From Endocalyx cinctus (lineage: Eukaryota; Ascomycota; Sordariomycetes; Amphisphaeriales; Apiosporaceae), in assembly GCA_001600455.1 (NCBI GenBank), contig BCKC01000012.1, positions 310,001-374,000 on the forward strand: a DNA stretch of 64,000 nt, given 5' to 3'. Made by a program: the position numbers and the translations under genes. Shown here piece after piece: positions 48,313 to 60,228 of this stretch (positions are counted from its first letter, which is position 1; the number at the start of each line of letters is the position of its first letter). The notes beneath the pieces are model-generated. The model saw only the letters and a list, made by a program, of their open reading frames with translations. It searched no databases and was not told the DNA's origin.

Positions 48313-49180
48313 ATGTCCCCTCGGATTATCCGCGTAGCCGTTCTCGAATGTCTTCGGCTACCCAGCAACGTGGTTGAGACTCGTGGAGAATTCGGAGACG
48401 TCTTCAAGAGTTGGCTCGTTTCTTCAGCAAAGGCCTACAACACGCGCCAGCAACCGGACGACCAGGTTGAGATTGAAGTCAAGAGCTTCGATGCTGAACA
48501 TGGACAGTACCCTAAGAATCTGGATGATATTAACGCTATAGTGGTTACCGGCTCCACGGCATCGTCCTACGACGACGAGCCGTGGATTAAAACGATGGAA
48601 AAATACCTTCAAGGTCAGTTACCTGGGAGTCTACCTGCATTGAGAAAAGAGAGCCAGAAAACTTATCAATGATATAATAGACGTATACGCGCAACATCCC
48701 CGCGTAAAAATATTCGGAGGCTGCTTCGGCCATCAATTACTATCTCAAGCGCTTCTCGGTAGTCACGGAACCTTCGTGGAACGGTCGCCCAATGGATGGG
48801 AGATAGGTGTCCACGAAGTAGAACTAGACCCAAAATTTAAGGACCATTTCCTCAGTTTAGCAGGCAAGGAGAGCCTATCATGCCAATTCCTCCACGCAGA
48901 TCATGTCGTAATCGACGAATCACAGCTACCGCCATCGTGGATGAACATAGGGGCTAGCAAGCTATGTCAAGTCCAAGGCATTTTCGAGCCTGGCAGAGTG
49001 TTAACCTACCAAGGTCACCCTGAATTTGACCCTTTTTTGAACGAGCAGGGCGTGGTTAACTTGGGAAAGAGTGGTACGTTAAGTGAGGGTGAGGTAGGAA
49101 AAGCGATGGAATTAATTCACCAGAAGGATACTGCCACGCTCTGCGGAGAAGTCCTATTGGAATTTATCTGCAAAAGCTAG
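48313..49180 (+). CDS. Class I glutamine amidotransferase-like protein
   Basis: Two exons (48313-48613 and 48681-49180) give 266 residues. The class I GATase fold is shown by VTGS with the oxyanion region near residue 70, the nucleophile elbow FGGCFGHQLL with Cys115, and YQGHPEFD with His213 and Glu215 completing the triad. No synthetase domain is fused, so it is a free-standing member like yeast YLR126C-type proteins; it may hydrolyse glutamine or a gamma-glutamyl compound. An earlier ATG at 48235 would add 26 residues, but the MSPRIIRVAVLEC start fits the family and the added part does not look like coding sequence of this fold. The intron ends with TAG and begins right after YLQ. Confidence 0.8.
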
Positions 49181-50176
49181 ATACAATAGAAATAGTCAAA
49201 CTCTAAATGTAAATATACTCATAAGTAACTATACGTCTGGGCCAAAATTTTCCCATTGAACAACTCTTGTCACCCCTCAGAAGGTTCTATTGCTGTTATC
49301 TGCATACATTTACCTGTAGAGTGTGGGAGACGAGACACGGTAAGGATAAGTTTAGTTTGTTCATAAACTAATGGATGATACTAGATTAGCTAAGGTCTTA
49401 CATGAGGGTTAAAATAATTGAAGTTGTGATAATAATTAGTGGTTAAAGCACCAGGGTACTACATACATGAGATGTACAAGTAGAGCTTTCTTATATACTT
49501 ACGTATGCACCTTAGTTTTGCTTAACTATATAAACAACTGATATTACATATCCCTATGTTGGTAGTATTTGGTAAGTTAGCAGGTTGGCTGGTTGGGTGG
49601 TGTAAAGTTATAAAGTGGGTTTACTATGAGCCTCTAGCAATGGTAAGCCGATGAAGTAGTATATGTAGAGTCTGTAGACCCCAAGTTAAAATAAACAAAT
49701 ACTTTAGTTCAAGTTAGTTCATTCTACATTTCATATTCATTCTCGTCTTATCGTAAGTAAAATTACAATGGCTAGATATGTTGGTTGATTACGGCATACA
49801 TAGATGGAAGTAGGCCAAAAGAAAGAAAGAAAGAAACAAATTTGTATGAAGAATTCGTTAACCTAGCAGCCTAGGTTGTTTTCCAATTGGAGCAATTTAT
49901 ATACTACCAACCACTAAGTTTTGGTGTGCGCTCTGTAGCAGCGATCTCGCGCTAGGTTAGGTATTTCGGACTTGAGTTATACAACACCGACACGTTCAAT
50001 CTATCCCCGCGCGGCATCACTTCCTCGGGGGCTCCAAACTCTGCATAGTATTAGATCATGTGTGTTTTCCTTTAAAAAGGGGTTCATTCTAATAACATAT
50101 TTTCTTCCACTACGATGATCTTTCCTGTATAAACCCAACATCAGCTTAACACCACCTATCGAATATTGAACTCAAC
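49181..50176. other. Intergenic, no gene seen
   Basis: About 1 kb of AT-rich sequence between two plus-strand genes. No coding signal. Confidence 0.6.
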
Positions 50177-51337
50177 ATGGCTCCTAAAGCATTGTGCTGC
50201 ATCTCCGTTGATATCGATGCCGTCTGTGGTTGGATCGGATCATACGGGGGTGAAAACTCCGTATCGGACATTTCCAGAGGTAGAAAGACCTCCCTCGGCG
50301 TTCTCGAAGAATTCTAGACTAACTCTCCCAACAGGATACTTCGCCGGCACGGTGGGTGTGCGTCGTCTTTTGGACTTGTTTGAGAAGTACAACATCAAGA
50401 CCACGTGGTTCATCCCAGGTCACTCTCTAGAGACGTTTCCCGAGGAATGCGCCATGATCCGTGATGCTGGTCACGAGATCGGTCTACATGGCTATTCTCA
50501 CGAGAACCCGAGAGACATGACTATCGAGCAACAGGAGGTTGTGCTCGACAAGACTTACAAGATGATCACCGAGTTCTGTGGAAAGCCGCCTCGAGGCTCC
50601 GTGGTACCATGGTGGGAAACGTCGAAGGAGGGCGCCGAATTGATGCTTAAGTACGGTAAGTCATTATTAATTCTGCAGTCCCGTCGAAGACCATCGTTAA
50701 CAAAAGAATAGGCCTCGAGTATGATCACTCCTTCTCGCACCACGACGCCTTGCCCCACTGGCTACGCGTGGGAGATACGTGGACCAACATAGACTACAAG
50801 AATCATCCAGACACGTGGGTGAAGCCTCTAGTTCGGGGTGAAACCACAGGCATCGTCGAGATTCCAGCAAGTTGGTACCTTGATGATCTTCCACCCATGG
50901 TACGTAGCTCTACTATACCCAACTGACAGTATATTGTACGCTGGAGCGCTAACTCACTATACCTAGATGTTTATCAAAAACATGACCAACTCACACCGCT
51001 GGGTTCACCCTAGCGTGGTTGAAGATCTCTGGAAAGATCATTTTGACTACTTTTACGAAACTTATGATAACTTCTGCTTCCCTGTGACGATACATCCTGA
51101 CGTATCAGGTCATCCTCACGCCTTGAAGATGGTAGAAAGGTAAGCAGATCGACAATCTCGATATTTGACGTGTAATATTAACGGAGTTGCATCCACAGGG
51201 TCATACAGTACGTGAGCAAACACGAGGGCGTAGAGTGGGTTAAGATGGAGGACATATGCGATGAGTTCAAGTCGCGCAGCACGCTACCCGAAGGAGCAAG
51301 GATGCCGGCAGAGAAAGGGTCGATGCTAAAGAAATAA
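50177..51337 (+). CDS. Polysaccharide deacetylase (NodB) family protein
   Basis: Five exons (50177-50279, 50335-50655, 50712-50899, 50967-51139, 51199-51337) encode 307 residues, all in phase. The NodB fold is shown by SVDIDAV (catalytic base and metal Asp at 12-14), then [11 protein letters not shown] and the metal motif [10 protein letters not shown] (two histidines). There is no signal peptide, so this is an intracellular branch and not a secreted chitin deacetylase. Cytosolic fungal relatives resemble bacterial PuuE-type enzymes that act on small cyclic amides such as allantoin; that link is only suggestive (an NCS1 permease that might carry allantoin lies 12 kb away). The protein ends with KGSMLKK. 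The substrate is unknown. Confidence 0.8.
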
Positions 51338-53263
51338 ATGACCAATACATTGGGTTTGCGCACGTAGAAGTAAGTATATGTCAAAGAAATACACGGCGAC
51401 AACGAGCCGCTAAATCACATTGCGTAATTAGCTACTTAACTTGCAAGAAGTGGTTTCTATAGGAACATATTAGGTGACTCGGGTACTTATTAATGTAGTA
51501 AGGACAAAAGTCGGCTTGAATAACCATCGTCTAATCAGTTGAAACACTTGCCTAGTTCAATGAATTCAATTTGAATATATCTTTCTTTCACGACTTCTGT
51601 TCTCACCGTCGGCGTGGTGACTATGCTTGTATTCTGGAGATGGAGTTAAACAAGTATTTGGAGGCCACCCAGGTCAGGGGCTAACTTAGGGAGCCTTCGG
51701 TGGATTAAAGGAGTATGAAGCTAACCTTTAAACCACTCTAGATATAAGAAGAGCTGAGTGTGGTCTCTCCAGAGTTCAATAAGTAGAAGAATAGTGATAG
51801 AATTCGGGCATACCCCCAAAAAGAGTGTTCAGTGGTTCGGCTCTCTTTATATAGATAGACTTTGGGAGCTCGTTAGCTGCCCTAACGAGCACCACCTTCT
51901 TGTGACTTAGTTAGCTTGCATGTTCATTAGGTTAATAACATGAATTTATTCTGTGTAATTATATCGAAGTACCTGTAAGATTGGAGAAAACCCCTCTTTA
52001 TGTTGGTTTGTCATTGTAATCGGCATTAAGTACTTCCTTCTAAATTCTTGTTACTCGGAGTCTGCAGGTTAATCACAGATTTTACCCTGGCACGTAATGT
52101 CCAACTGCATATCTTTTCCAATCATGCGATGCGTCACTTCTTATACCATAGATTGTTACATAAAAGTACTAACCTAATCATGCTGCAGAAATCCATGATT
52201 TCTACCACATAACTCTCAGCGAATTATGTTGATATTGCGCTCCTATTTCTGGCAAACAATAGGAGTAACAGGCATTGCGNCCCCCCCCCACCCCCAAAAA
52301 AAAAAAAAAAACCTGAGCGGTAAAGCTAGTAGTTCCAAATGTTACTCAGACAGGTATAATATTGTACATACTGCTACAATACTTTTCTTTATTCCCAAAA
52401 AAAAAAAATTAAAAAATTGAGTGTTTAGTTTATGCTGTTGGTTGTATCGTTGGATTGTTATATGCTTGTTGGGTTTACCAAGTGCTACGCAAAACATAAA
52501 ATAATATCCTCTTTTCATGTCTTGAATTTTCTTATTTTCCAGGACTTTTTTTTTTCCCTTAACCGAATTCGGATGAAAGTATTACTCAGTTAACCAATAG
52601 ACTGATTAAGTAGAAGCTCCTTTCTTATACGGTACTTTATTGATGAAGGTTAAGAGAGCAATGCGGCTCAATTGAGCAAGTCTATCAACGTTGGTAAAGG
52701 TGAGATGGGATATCCACTCCCTTGCAGCATTCCAGCTATGTAGTGATTATGGTACGGTAATTATTGGTGAGATACAGTGGGGTGGCAGGGGAGAGAGACA
52801 ATATTTAACCACTAAAAATATCACTATAATTATCATTATTAGCATTACCAGCAGCGCCGCCAGTAGTGACTTGAGTATAAATAATTGGCGGTACAGGTAA
52901 TGGTTATAGCGCTGTTGAAGTTGTTCGGAGAACTGAAAAAAAAGGGGGGAAACATCTGCAATTGCGTGAATATGAATGCATGATCCAGGAGCAAAAATAT
53001 CCGATAACAAGTACAAATATGTACCCGGTACTACCCACCACGTATCCCTCTAGACAGGTAATCGGATGTTATTCTTCGTATATATGTTCTGGCAATGGAA
53101 CCTTTTCCCAAACCAGCAGTTTCTCTCCCTTAACCAGCTAGAATAGAAACATGTACCATACCAACCTAAGTGTAAGAAACAAGATTTACGCATAATCTTA
53201 GTTACAAATTTTCACGTATATTGCGTAGAGAGTACTTCTTACTTCAACTTTGATTTCTAAACT
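51338..53263. other. Long intergenic region with an ambiguous base
   Basis: No gene recognised. The assembly has an N at 52280, just before a C9 run and an A-rich run, so the base count there is unreliable. AAAAAAA/TTTTTTTT tracts are found at 52294-52310, 52398-52409 and 52547-52555. Frames over these tracts are artefacts. Confidence 0.6.
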
Positions 53264-55046
53264 ATGTCGGGTTCTGATATGCTTTACACGATGGACGGCC
53301 TGTCGGGTCTACCCAGTCTCCCGACGATGACTGCTATTAACGAAGCAGCTTCATCAATTATGTGCCGTTATGTTCCAGGAGATATCGGGTGGCCTGCACA
53401 AGATGAGTGGAATGCGCTGAATTCATCCGTCGGCGGCCGGCTTATCCAGACCGTTCCGCTCGCGGAGCCCTGTTTCGCGCCAGCCTACGACGCCGATACA
53501 TGTGCCGCTGTACGCGCGCAGTATAACGACTTGCAGCCTCGGTATGTAAGAAAGCAGTTATATCTCATGAAAACAGCTAATGCGGCTTAGAATGGAAGAT
53601 TCCGCCGCCATCGCGTCGGCCTACTTTAATAATGATAGCTGTAATCCTTTTCGCGTCGACGGCGGCTACACGTGTGAGCTAGGAAACTTAGCCCCTTATG
53701 CCATTAATGTCTCCGATGCCTCTACAGTGGCGGTTGGAATAAACTTTGCCCATGAACATAATCTCCGGCTCACCATTAAAAACACCGGCCACGACTTCTT
53801 GGGTCGATCGACGGGGCGGGGTGCTCTAGAACTCTGGACGCATCACCTTGACGCTATAGAGTTCTTCAACTATAGCAGCCCACACTATACTGGCCCAGCG
53901 GTTCATATGGGCGCTGGCGTTCAAAGTTTCCAGGTTTCGCAGGCGGCGCAAGCACAGGGTTTGCGAGTAGTCGGAGGTTTCTGCCCCACCGTCGGTATAG
54001 CGGGTGGTTGGCTCCAAGGCGGCGGCCATGGACCTCTCGGGTCTAAATACGGCCTGGGAGCAGATAATGTACTCGAGTTTGAAGTCGTCACCGTGGACGG
54101 AAAACATATCGTGGCATCGCCAACTGAGAACGAAGATCTCTTCTGGGCCCTGAGCGGTGGCGGCCCCGGTAACTACGCAATTGTCTTGTCCGCTACCCTG
54201 AAAGCGTACCCGGATGGGCGGGTCGCCGGTACGCAGTGGATAATGCCCAACACGGATAACGATGCATTTTGGAAAGTATTAGAGATATGGCTAAAACATC
54301 TTCTTATCCTCGATCTCGTCACTGGTTTATCCGTTAACTCGGCTTTCAATTCGCAAATGTTTATCCTGAATTACGCATCGTGGCCCGGCGCAACTGCAGA
54401 CGAACTTTCCGCATTATTTATCCCCTTTTTCGAAGATATACAAGACTTACAGGTACAATTTACCGTGAACGGAACTGTAGAACATGCGAGCTGGGAGGAG
54501 CATTTTACCTATTTCACGCAATTTCCGTACGACACGCACAATACTAACGGCGGTCGACTGATACCGCGCTCCTTAGTCCACGAACGTCCGCAAGACTTGC
54601 TCGCCGTATTCCGTAACATCGTGACTAACACTACGGCTGGCCTAGGCATGATCGGCGGAAATTACACGTACTTAAACACCGGCGCGACACCAGGTTCTAA
54701 CGCGGTCATCCCCGCGTGGCGAGATGCCCTCTTCAGTGTCGACATCCTCATCCCGATGGCCGTAGATGCGCCGTGGTCGGTGGCTCGCGACGACATGGCG
54801 ACTATGAATATGTACCAAGATCAACTGAGAGTCGTTGCGCCGGATAGCGGTATTTACATGAATGAGGCCACGTACGATAATCCGAATTGGAAGCAGGATT
54901 ACTTTGGCACGAACTATGATAGACTACTTGATATTAAGCACAAATACGATCCGGACGGGATGCTATGGGCTAGTGCCGCTGTCGGCAGCGACGAAGCCTG
55001 GGCCCTTCAAGGGGATGGAAGGTTGTGCGCCACGGCTCAAGTGTAA
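53264..55046 (+). CDS. BBE-like FAD-linked oxidase (PCMH-type)
   Basis: Two exons (53264-53541 and 53591-55046) give 577 residues. The FAD-binding PCMH domain shows IKNTGHDFLGRSTG, with the His used for 8-alpha-histidyl FAD, and GGFCPTVGIAGGWLQGGGHG with the Cys used for the second (6-S-cysteinyl) bond, so bicovalent FAD is expected. The C-terminus has the BBE domain (HKYDPDGMLWASAAVG). Family members oxidise alcohols, sugars or alkaloid-like amines using O2 and are normally secreted. Oddly, no signal peptide follows the only plausible start (MSGSDMLYTMDG), so the 5' end may be missing or the protein is intracellular. The intron has a GTATGT donor and TAG acceptor. The adjacent SDR is in the same orientation; the two could act on one secondary metabolite, but this is not shown. 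Confidence 0.8.
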
Positions 55047-55577
55047 TATGGAATGAGTCGGTAAGGTGCTGTTACGAGTATCATCATTGTTCTAAATGGT
55101 TTCATGGTCAGCAAAAATTCCCTACTTGAACGAAGGGATTTGACGAAATTTCGATCTAATTAGAGACATTAGATAAAATAATGTGGATTGTGCGATGGTG
55201 TTTTTTCACGTTCAGCTTCGCCAGAGCCTAGCCGTGTGTATTCAAAAGACGCCGATGGGGCGTTCGATGTACTTCCCACAGCAGCTAAGTATCTGGAAGC
55301 AGTTCCTAGGCCGGTTACCTGCAACCGTATGTATTCTTACAGTCAGTAGAACCAGAGCGGAGGTGTGAGCTTGGCACGAGTGTTGGTTCAGTCGCGCAGG
55401 ACTAACTCGTTTATAATTGGCTGAAGATCCTCAGATAGAACATATCCACGCATTTATGAACCTACAACCAACCTACCTAACCTAGGTATATACTCTTCCT
55501 AACTTCCCATAGATAATGCTGAACGGAAAGCAGACGTTCGACCACACCAGTTTATTACCAACCCCTGCCTTATCATC
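55047..55577. other. Intergenic, no gene seen
   Basis: The spacer between the BBE-like oxidase and the SDR gene. It is the SDR promoter and contains no coding signal. Confidence 0.55.
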
Positions 55578-56547
55578 ATGACTCTAAAGACCATCCTGAT
55601 CAGTGGTGCAAACAGGGGTATTGGCCGAGGTCTACTAGAAGTATACCTCGCGAAGTCAAACCACACCGTCATCGCAGCAAATCGCGATCCCTCTCATTTG
55701 ACCTCTCAGTCCCTAAGCGATCTGCCCGTAGGAGCCGGTAGTCGCCTGATCGTGGTTAAAGTCGACGCTTCCGTGGAGTCAGATGCTGCCGATGCCGTAA
55801 AGAAGCTGCTCGCCAGCGACGACGGAGGAGCCATAGAGTCTCTCGATCTCGTCATCGCGAGTGCCGGTATCGCGAACAGATATCCCCGGGTCTCGGAGCT
55901 CAAGATATCGGATTTAGTCGCCCACTTGACGCCCAATGTGTTCGGTACTATCTGGCTGTTTCAAGCTACACTTCCCCTGCTTATGAAATCGAAGAACCCT
56001 ACTTGGGTTACGATTGGTTCGGATGCAGGCTGTATCCAGGTGCGTTCCATAACTAGGCGTATGAACTTGCATGTGCTATTTCTTTAATTACGTGCGAGTC
56101 CTTGCATAGCTAATTTATATTGAATTTTTATTTAGTAAGCTATCTTTTTCCCCTGATACAAGTCGATTTCCCCTTTCCTTAATGCCCCAATAGCGATTGC
56201 CTATCTTGGTAAGACAGAGACAATTCTCGCAAACTCTTGCTCATGGTCATAATTTTAGAAACCTTACTCCATTCCCCAATGCTGCATACGCCCCCACCAA
56301 GATCTCCGTCCACTGGCTCACTAGGAAGATCAATGCCGAGGAGGAGGGACTAAACGCATTCGTGATTAACCCTGGTTTCTGTCAGACCGATTTGGGTAAT
56401 AATGCTGCCCGGCTTGCGGGTCTAGAGAAGGCGTTCTTGCCGGTGGAAGAGGCATGCCCGCAAATCGTTCGTCTAATAGAGGGTGCGACGAAGGAGTCTC
56501 ATGGTGGGAGATTTTGGAATTACGATGGTAAGGAGATGACGTGGTAG
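55578..56547 (+). CDS. Short-chain dehydrogenase/reductase, middle unresolved
   Basis: Exon 1 (from 55578) carries SGANRGIGRGL (cofactor loop at 9-16), ASAGIA (Asn-Ala-Gly-type motif) and the VTIGSDAGCIQ strand with the catalytic serine. The last exon (to 56547) carries PNAAYAPTK with the catalytic Tyr-x3-Lys, INPGFCQTDLGNN and the C-terminal helix. Both halves are good SDR sequence of the small NAD(P)-dependent ketoreductase group. The junction does not resolve: the donor after GCIQ (about 56040) is in phase 0, while the best acceptor (TTTTAG at 56258) needs phase 2. A CAG at about 56217 keeps frame but inserts about 14 unusual residues. Either a one-base change breaks the gene or a second small intron is missed. 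Confidence 0.6.
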
Positions 56548-58813
56548 TCTCATAAACTCTCGCCTAGACATTTGGGCTACATATATATCAAATAATTCGT
56601 CAAGTCATGTTACAATATTGAATGGATGAGTGGAATATGGCAGAGTGTCCAATGGAAGCTATTCAAAGCCGATCATGCTTTGAGTGCGGCACTGCAGAAA
56701 ATTTATAATTATTAAATTTTTTTTTTTTTTTTAAAAAAAAAGAGAAAGTAAAACGTGTGTTATCTTAAACACTCAAGAGACATCCGTAGATCCATCAATC
56801 GCACGCAAATGGGAAAATAACTATGTTTTGATTCGTTGACGTAGGTTCATTCTAGACTGACGATGAGCGAAAGCCCCGCTTCTGCCACTGTACTGAAACC
56901 CCTCCTTTCTAATATCATCATCGTCTGCTCATACGTTTTGAATTGAACCCTCCTTCTCATAAACTTGACCGTAGTATTTCTCAGATCCTTTAAATGCTGG
57001 CTCTAAGAGTACGGACCGGCCTGCGCTTCAAGAACCAATTTCAGCAGTACGGTAAAGCAGTGCGCGCGACAGGCGGGTGGTGAGGCCTGGTCTTAACTAT
57101 GCGTGGTCGAGATTCGAAAGAGAAAGATTAAGATTTGTAATATTTAAAATCGCGGGTGGTGCGGCAGCAGTGCTTGTATTACTGGTGGCATTGAGACGAG
57201 CAGCACTTGAAATCGACGATTTGCCGCCGGACCCCAGCACCGTGGCGACTGATATCAACTTCAAAGGGATAAATTCCTGAGACACAAGGCTGTAGTAGGT
57301 AGGCTGGAAAGTGATAGCTACCTGCAGTATCTTTGGCGAGCTTCCCTGCCCGACTTTCCCCGAATAATGTGTCACTAAAGGTAGGCTGAATATGGGGGCG
57401 AGAGCGGTAGCACCGCTGCTTCAGTTTCACGAAAATTTTACCACAAACTGTGCGATACCGCGAGGTGACGACACTTCAGCCTAGTTAATTGACTGAACTA
57501 GATGCCTCTTGCCTATCTTCTTTGGAGCTCATGAGCCCTAATGTATGATAAACTAGCCTGATGCGGTTATATGCTGCGAGCTCACTCGGATGAAGGGAGA
57601 ATGCAACTGCCCTTATCCCCAGCCTTAGGGGTCGTGGGGTTAAGTTAGTAATACTAACTGTATTTCGTAATAATCAATAAAAATGGCGTTGGCTCATTAT
57701 TGCGCGCATCACTCAAGAGAATTTTATCTTTCCATGTAAACGCGAGTTTTCGCCCCTGAGATTATTCCGGGTTGGTGTTCGTTCAAGCCGGTATGCGCTT
57801 ATAGGTAAAATTCATTTAAAAACGGGGTAAAGAATCAGCTTTTATCGGCGTTTCCCCGTTCTATCCGGGCCACAGCCGTTAGGGGTAGATCCACTCTGTC
57901 CCTGAGATTGTCCGCGAAAAAAAGAATCGTATGTTTTTCATAGTTATCGTATGTCCTAACTAAATATAAATTTTTATGCTAATTAATTGAACCTGAGCCT
58001 CCACTCACTAGCATTCTGCAAATAGGAACATGTACTCCGTAAGTCTGAAAAGAACGTTAATTATTTTGGCCTTGATATCCAAACGCCGGCTTCAACTAAT
58101 TCGCACCGAGTCCATGATCAAATATTATTTGAGATGTCCCGATGAACTAACTCTAATTAGTAAATCAATAAGAGATAAGTTCTGATGCTTTTTTTCCTGC
58201 CTTTCTTAAAATAGGAACTGCATTTCATCCTACCAGTGAATCAATATTTTCCAGCTTGCGGGGATCTCTAATCTCTACTTGAACTTTCGATTTATCTTTA
58301 CTCCAAGTTTAAAATAGATAGCCAAGTACCTTAAGAAGTAAGCTCAAGCGTACGCCTGGAGGGGTGTAACCTAGTCAGGCTAGTGTCCTAATTCTTAGTC
58401 GATCTCGAACGTCAGAATGGCGGAGTGGGTGTTCAAGTGGGGGAAGTCAGCGGCTTCATCCCCATATCCATCTCCATCGACATCGATCGAGGCGAGCCTG
58501 ATGCTTAGCCTGCTGCCATAATCCGCACTTCTCTGTAGAATATCGTCATATATTGCTGATTCTGGTGTGCGTGTAAGGTAGGCTCTATCTATAGCCTTCT
58601 TGACTACCTGGTGTGATGGATGTACTTAAAGAGGGCTCGAGTAAGATCAACTATCATATTTTTACACGCAAATCTACAGCAGTATTCGACTTCATTTTCA
58701 CTCTAATATAGTCAACGTCACAAGAATAGTCTCGCAGCAAAGCGATAAAAAGATCAAAAGTGTTCTACCACTATATTAGATAGGCTAAGACCGTTTATTA
58801 TCTTCATACCAGA
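56548..58813. other. 2.3 kb intergenic region
   Basis: No convincing gene. It contains an inverted T16/A9 homopolymer (56717-56741). A plus-strand frame around 57077-57280 lacks an ATG, and the minus-strand frames opposite have no motif. Confidence 0.5.
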
Positions 58814-59928
58814 ATGTCCAAGATCATCGCTATTACCGGAGCCACCGGCTCACAGGGCGGGGGCGTCGTCAACGTGATGAGCAAGACGCCCGGGTGGTCT
58901 GTACGCGCCATTACAAGAAACCCAGCTAGTGAAGCCGCGAAGAAGCTCACTGGCCAGGGAATCGAAGTCGTACAAGGCAGTTTCGATGACGAAGCATCTC
59001 TCGTGGCTGCATTCAAGGTTTGTTTTGGCTGTTCCTAACTTAGAAGAAAAGGAAAAAAAAAAAAAAACTAATCATCATAATCATGGGCAAGGATGTGCAC
59101 GCCGTGTTTGCCGTAACCAATTGGTGGGAACAGGTGTTCACCGGCAAATCGCAAGACGAAGCTGGGGAGATCGAAGAGGCGCACGGTATGACGATCGCTC
59201 GTGCCGCGGCGAAAACTCCGACCCTGGAGCACTACATATGGTCGACTACCCCCAGCGCAAAGCGCGACACAAACGGAGAACACGTCGTGCCGCATATGGA
59301 CTACAAATCCAATGTGGATGCTCGGATTAAATCAGAGCTTCCCGATCTTGCCAAGAAGACCACATACCTGTACCTGGGATACTATCCCCAAAACATGTTC
59401 TTCTTCCCCTTTCTCAAGCCTATTGAATATGTGAGTGAAGCGATTCTTATATAATCTCCCCCAACTGTCATGCATTTAATCAAAACTGACATCGACCGTA
59501 CTCTATAGCCGCCGCAATCTGGAACTTACATTCAGATGTTACCCACCAAGCCAGAGTCCAAGATCCTTCTATCGGGCGATATGACGGTCAACCCCGGAAT
59601 TTGGGTTCGCCAATGTTTGGCCAAAGGTGACGCCTCCTTTGGTAAGTACGCTAACGTCGCCCTTGAGAGGTTGTCTTTCCAGGAAATGTTGAACGTCTGG
59701 TCGGAAGTCACCGGTAAGAGAGCTATATACATCCCCTGCTCGATAGACACTTATAAGGCGCTCTGGGGACTCGCTGGGTACGAGCTGGGGCTACAATTTC
59801 AGTACGGAGAGTTAAAGGATCCGTGGGAAGTCAATGATAACTTCATTTCACCTGAAGAGCTCGGAATCGACCCCAATGAGGTCATTGGTTTCAGGGGCGT
59901 GATGGAGAATCTCAAGCATCTCTCTTAA
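58814..59928 (+). CDS. NmrA-like NAD(P)-binding protein
   Basis: Three exons (58814-59017, 59092-59430, 59509-59928) encode 320 residues in phase. The N-terminal Rossmann motif is ITGATGSQGGGVV (residues 7-19), followed by VRAITRNPAS, VVQGSFDDEASL, VFAVTNWWE and HYIWSTTPSA: the standard order of NmrA-like proteins, atypical SDRs that often sense the NAD(P) redox state or act as isoflavone-reductase-like reductases. The usual SDR Tyr-x3-Lys is not evident, which fits a regulatory role. Length is normal. Intron 1 ends in CAAG, the only AG that keeps the frame. The Zn2Cys6 regulator next to it lies convergent, so a repressor-regulator pairing is possible but unsupported. Confidence 0.8.
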
Positions 59929-60228
59929 ACAAAACCACCCATCGGGATAAAACGTCCATGAATGATACTCGGGGGATGAATGTAGTTATAATATATCTTC
60001 GCGTTGCACGTACTTTTAATTAGTCTGAATTTATTTTTCACTGCCACGGATACTGTATCTGCACATACTTTAGAGGCGGTGGTGCCCGATTTCTTGGTCT
60101 TAACTAGCTGATTTCTAGAACTTCAAGTTAAGTGACAAGGAGGAATGAGATTACTCATTATAGTCATATTACTAGGAACTAGTGCTCCGGTCCATCCAAA
60201 ATCTACGCTATTCCAGAAGAAAAGTATA
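59929..60228. other. Short convergent spacer
   Basis: 3' flanks of the NmrA-like gene and the second Zn2Cys6 regulator, nothing else seen. Confidence 0.6.

Noticed and set aside
52226..52420. Open frame crossing the N at 52280
   Set aside because: It spans an ambiguous base and C/A homopolymers; the frame is not reliable and shows no motif.
57077..57375. Short hydrophobic frame on the plus strand and a frame opposite to it
   Set aside because: The plus frame has no ATG, the opposite frame shows no motif, and neither has neighbours to splice to.
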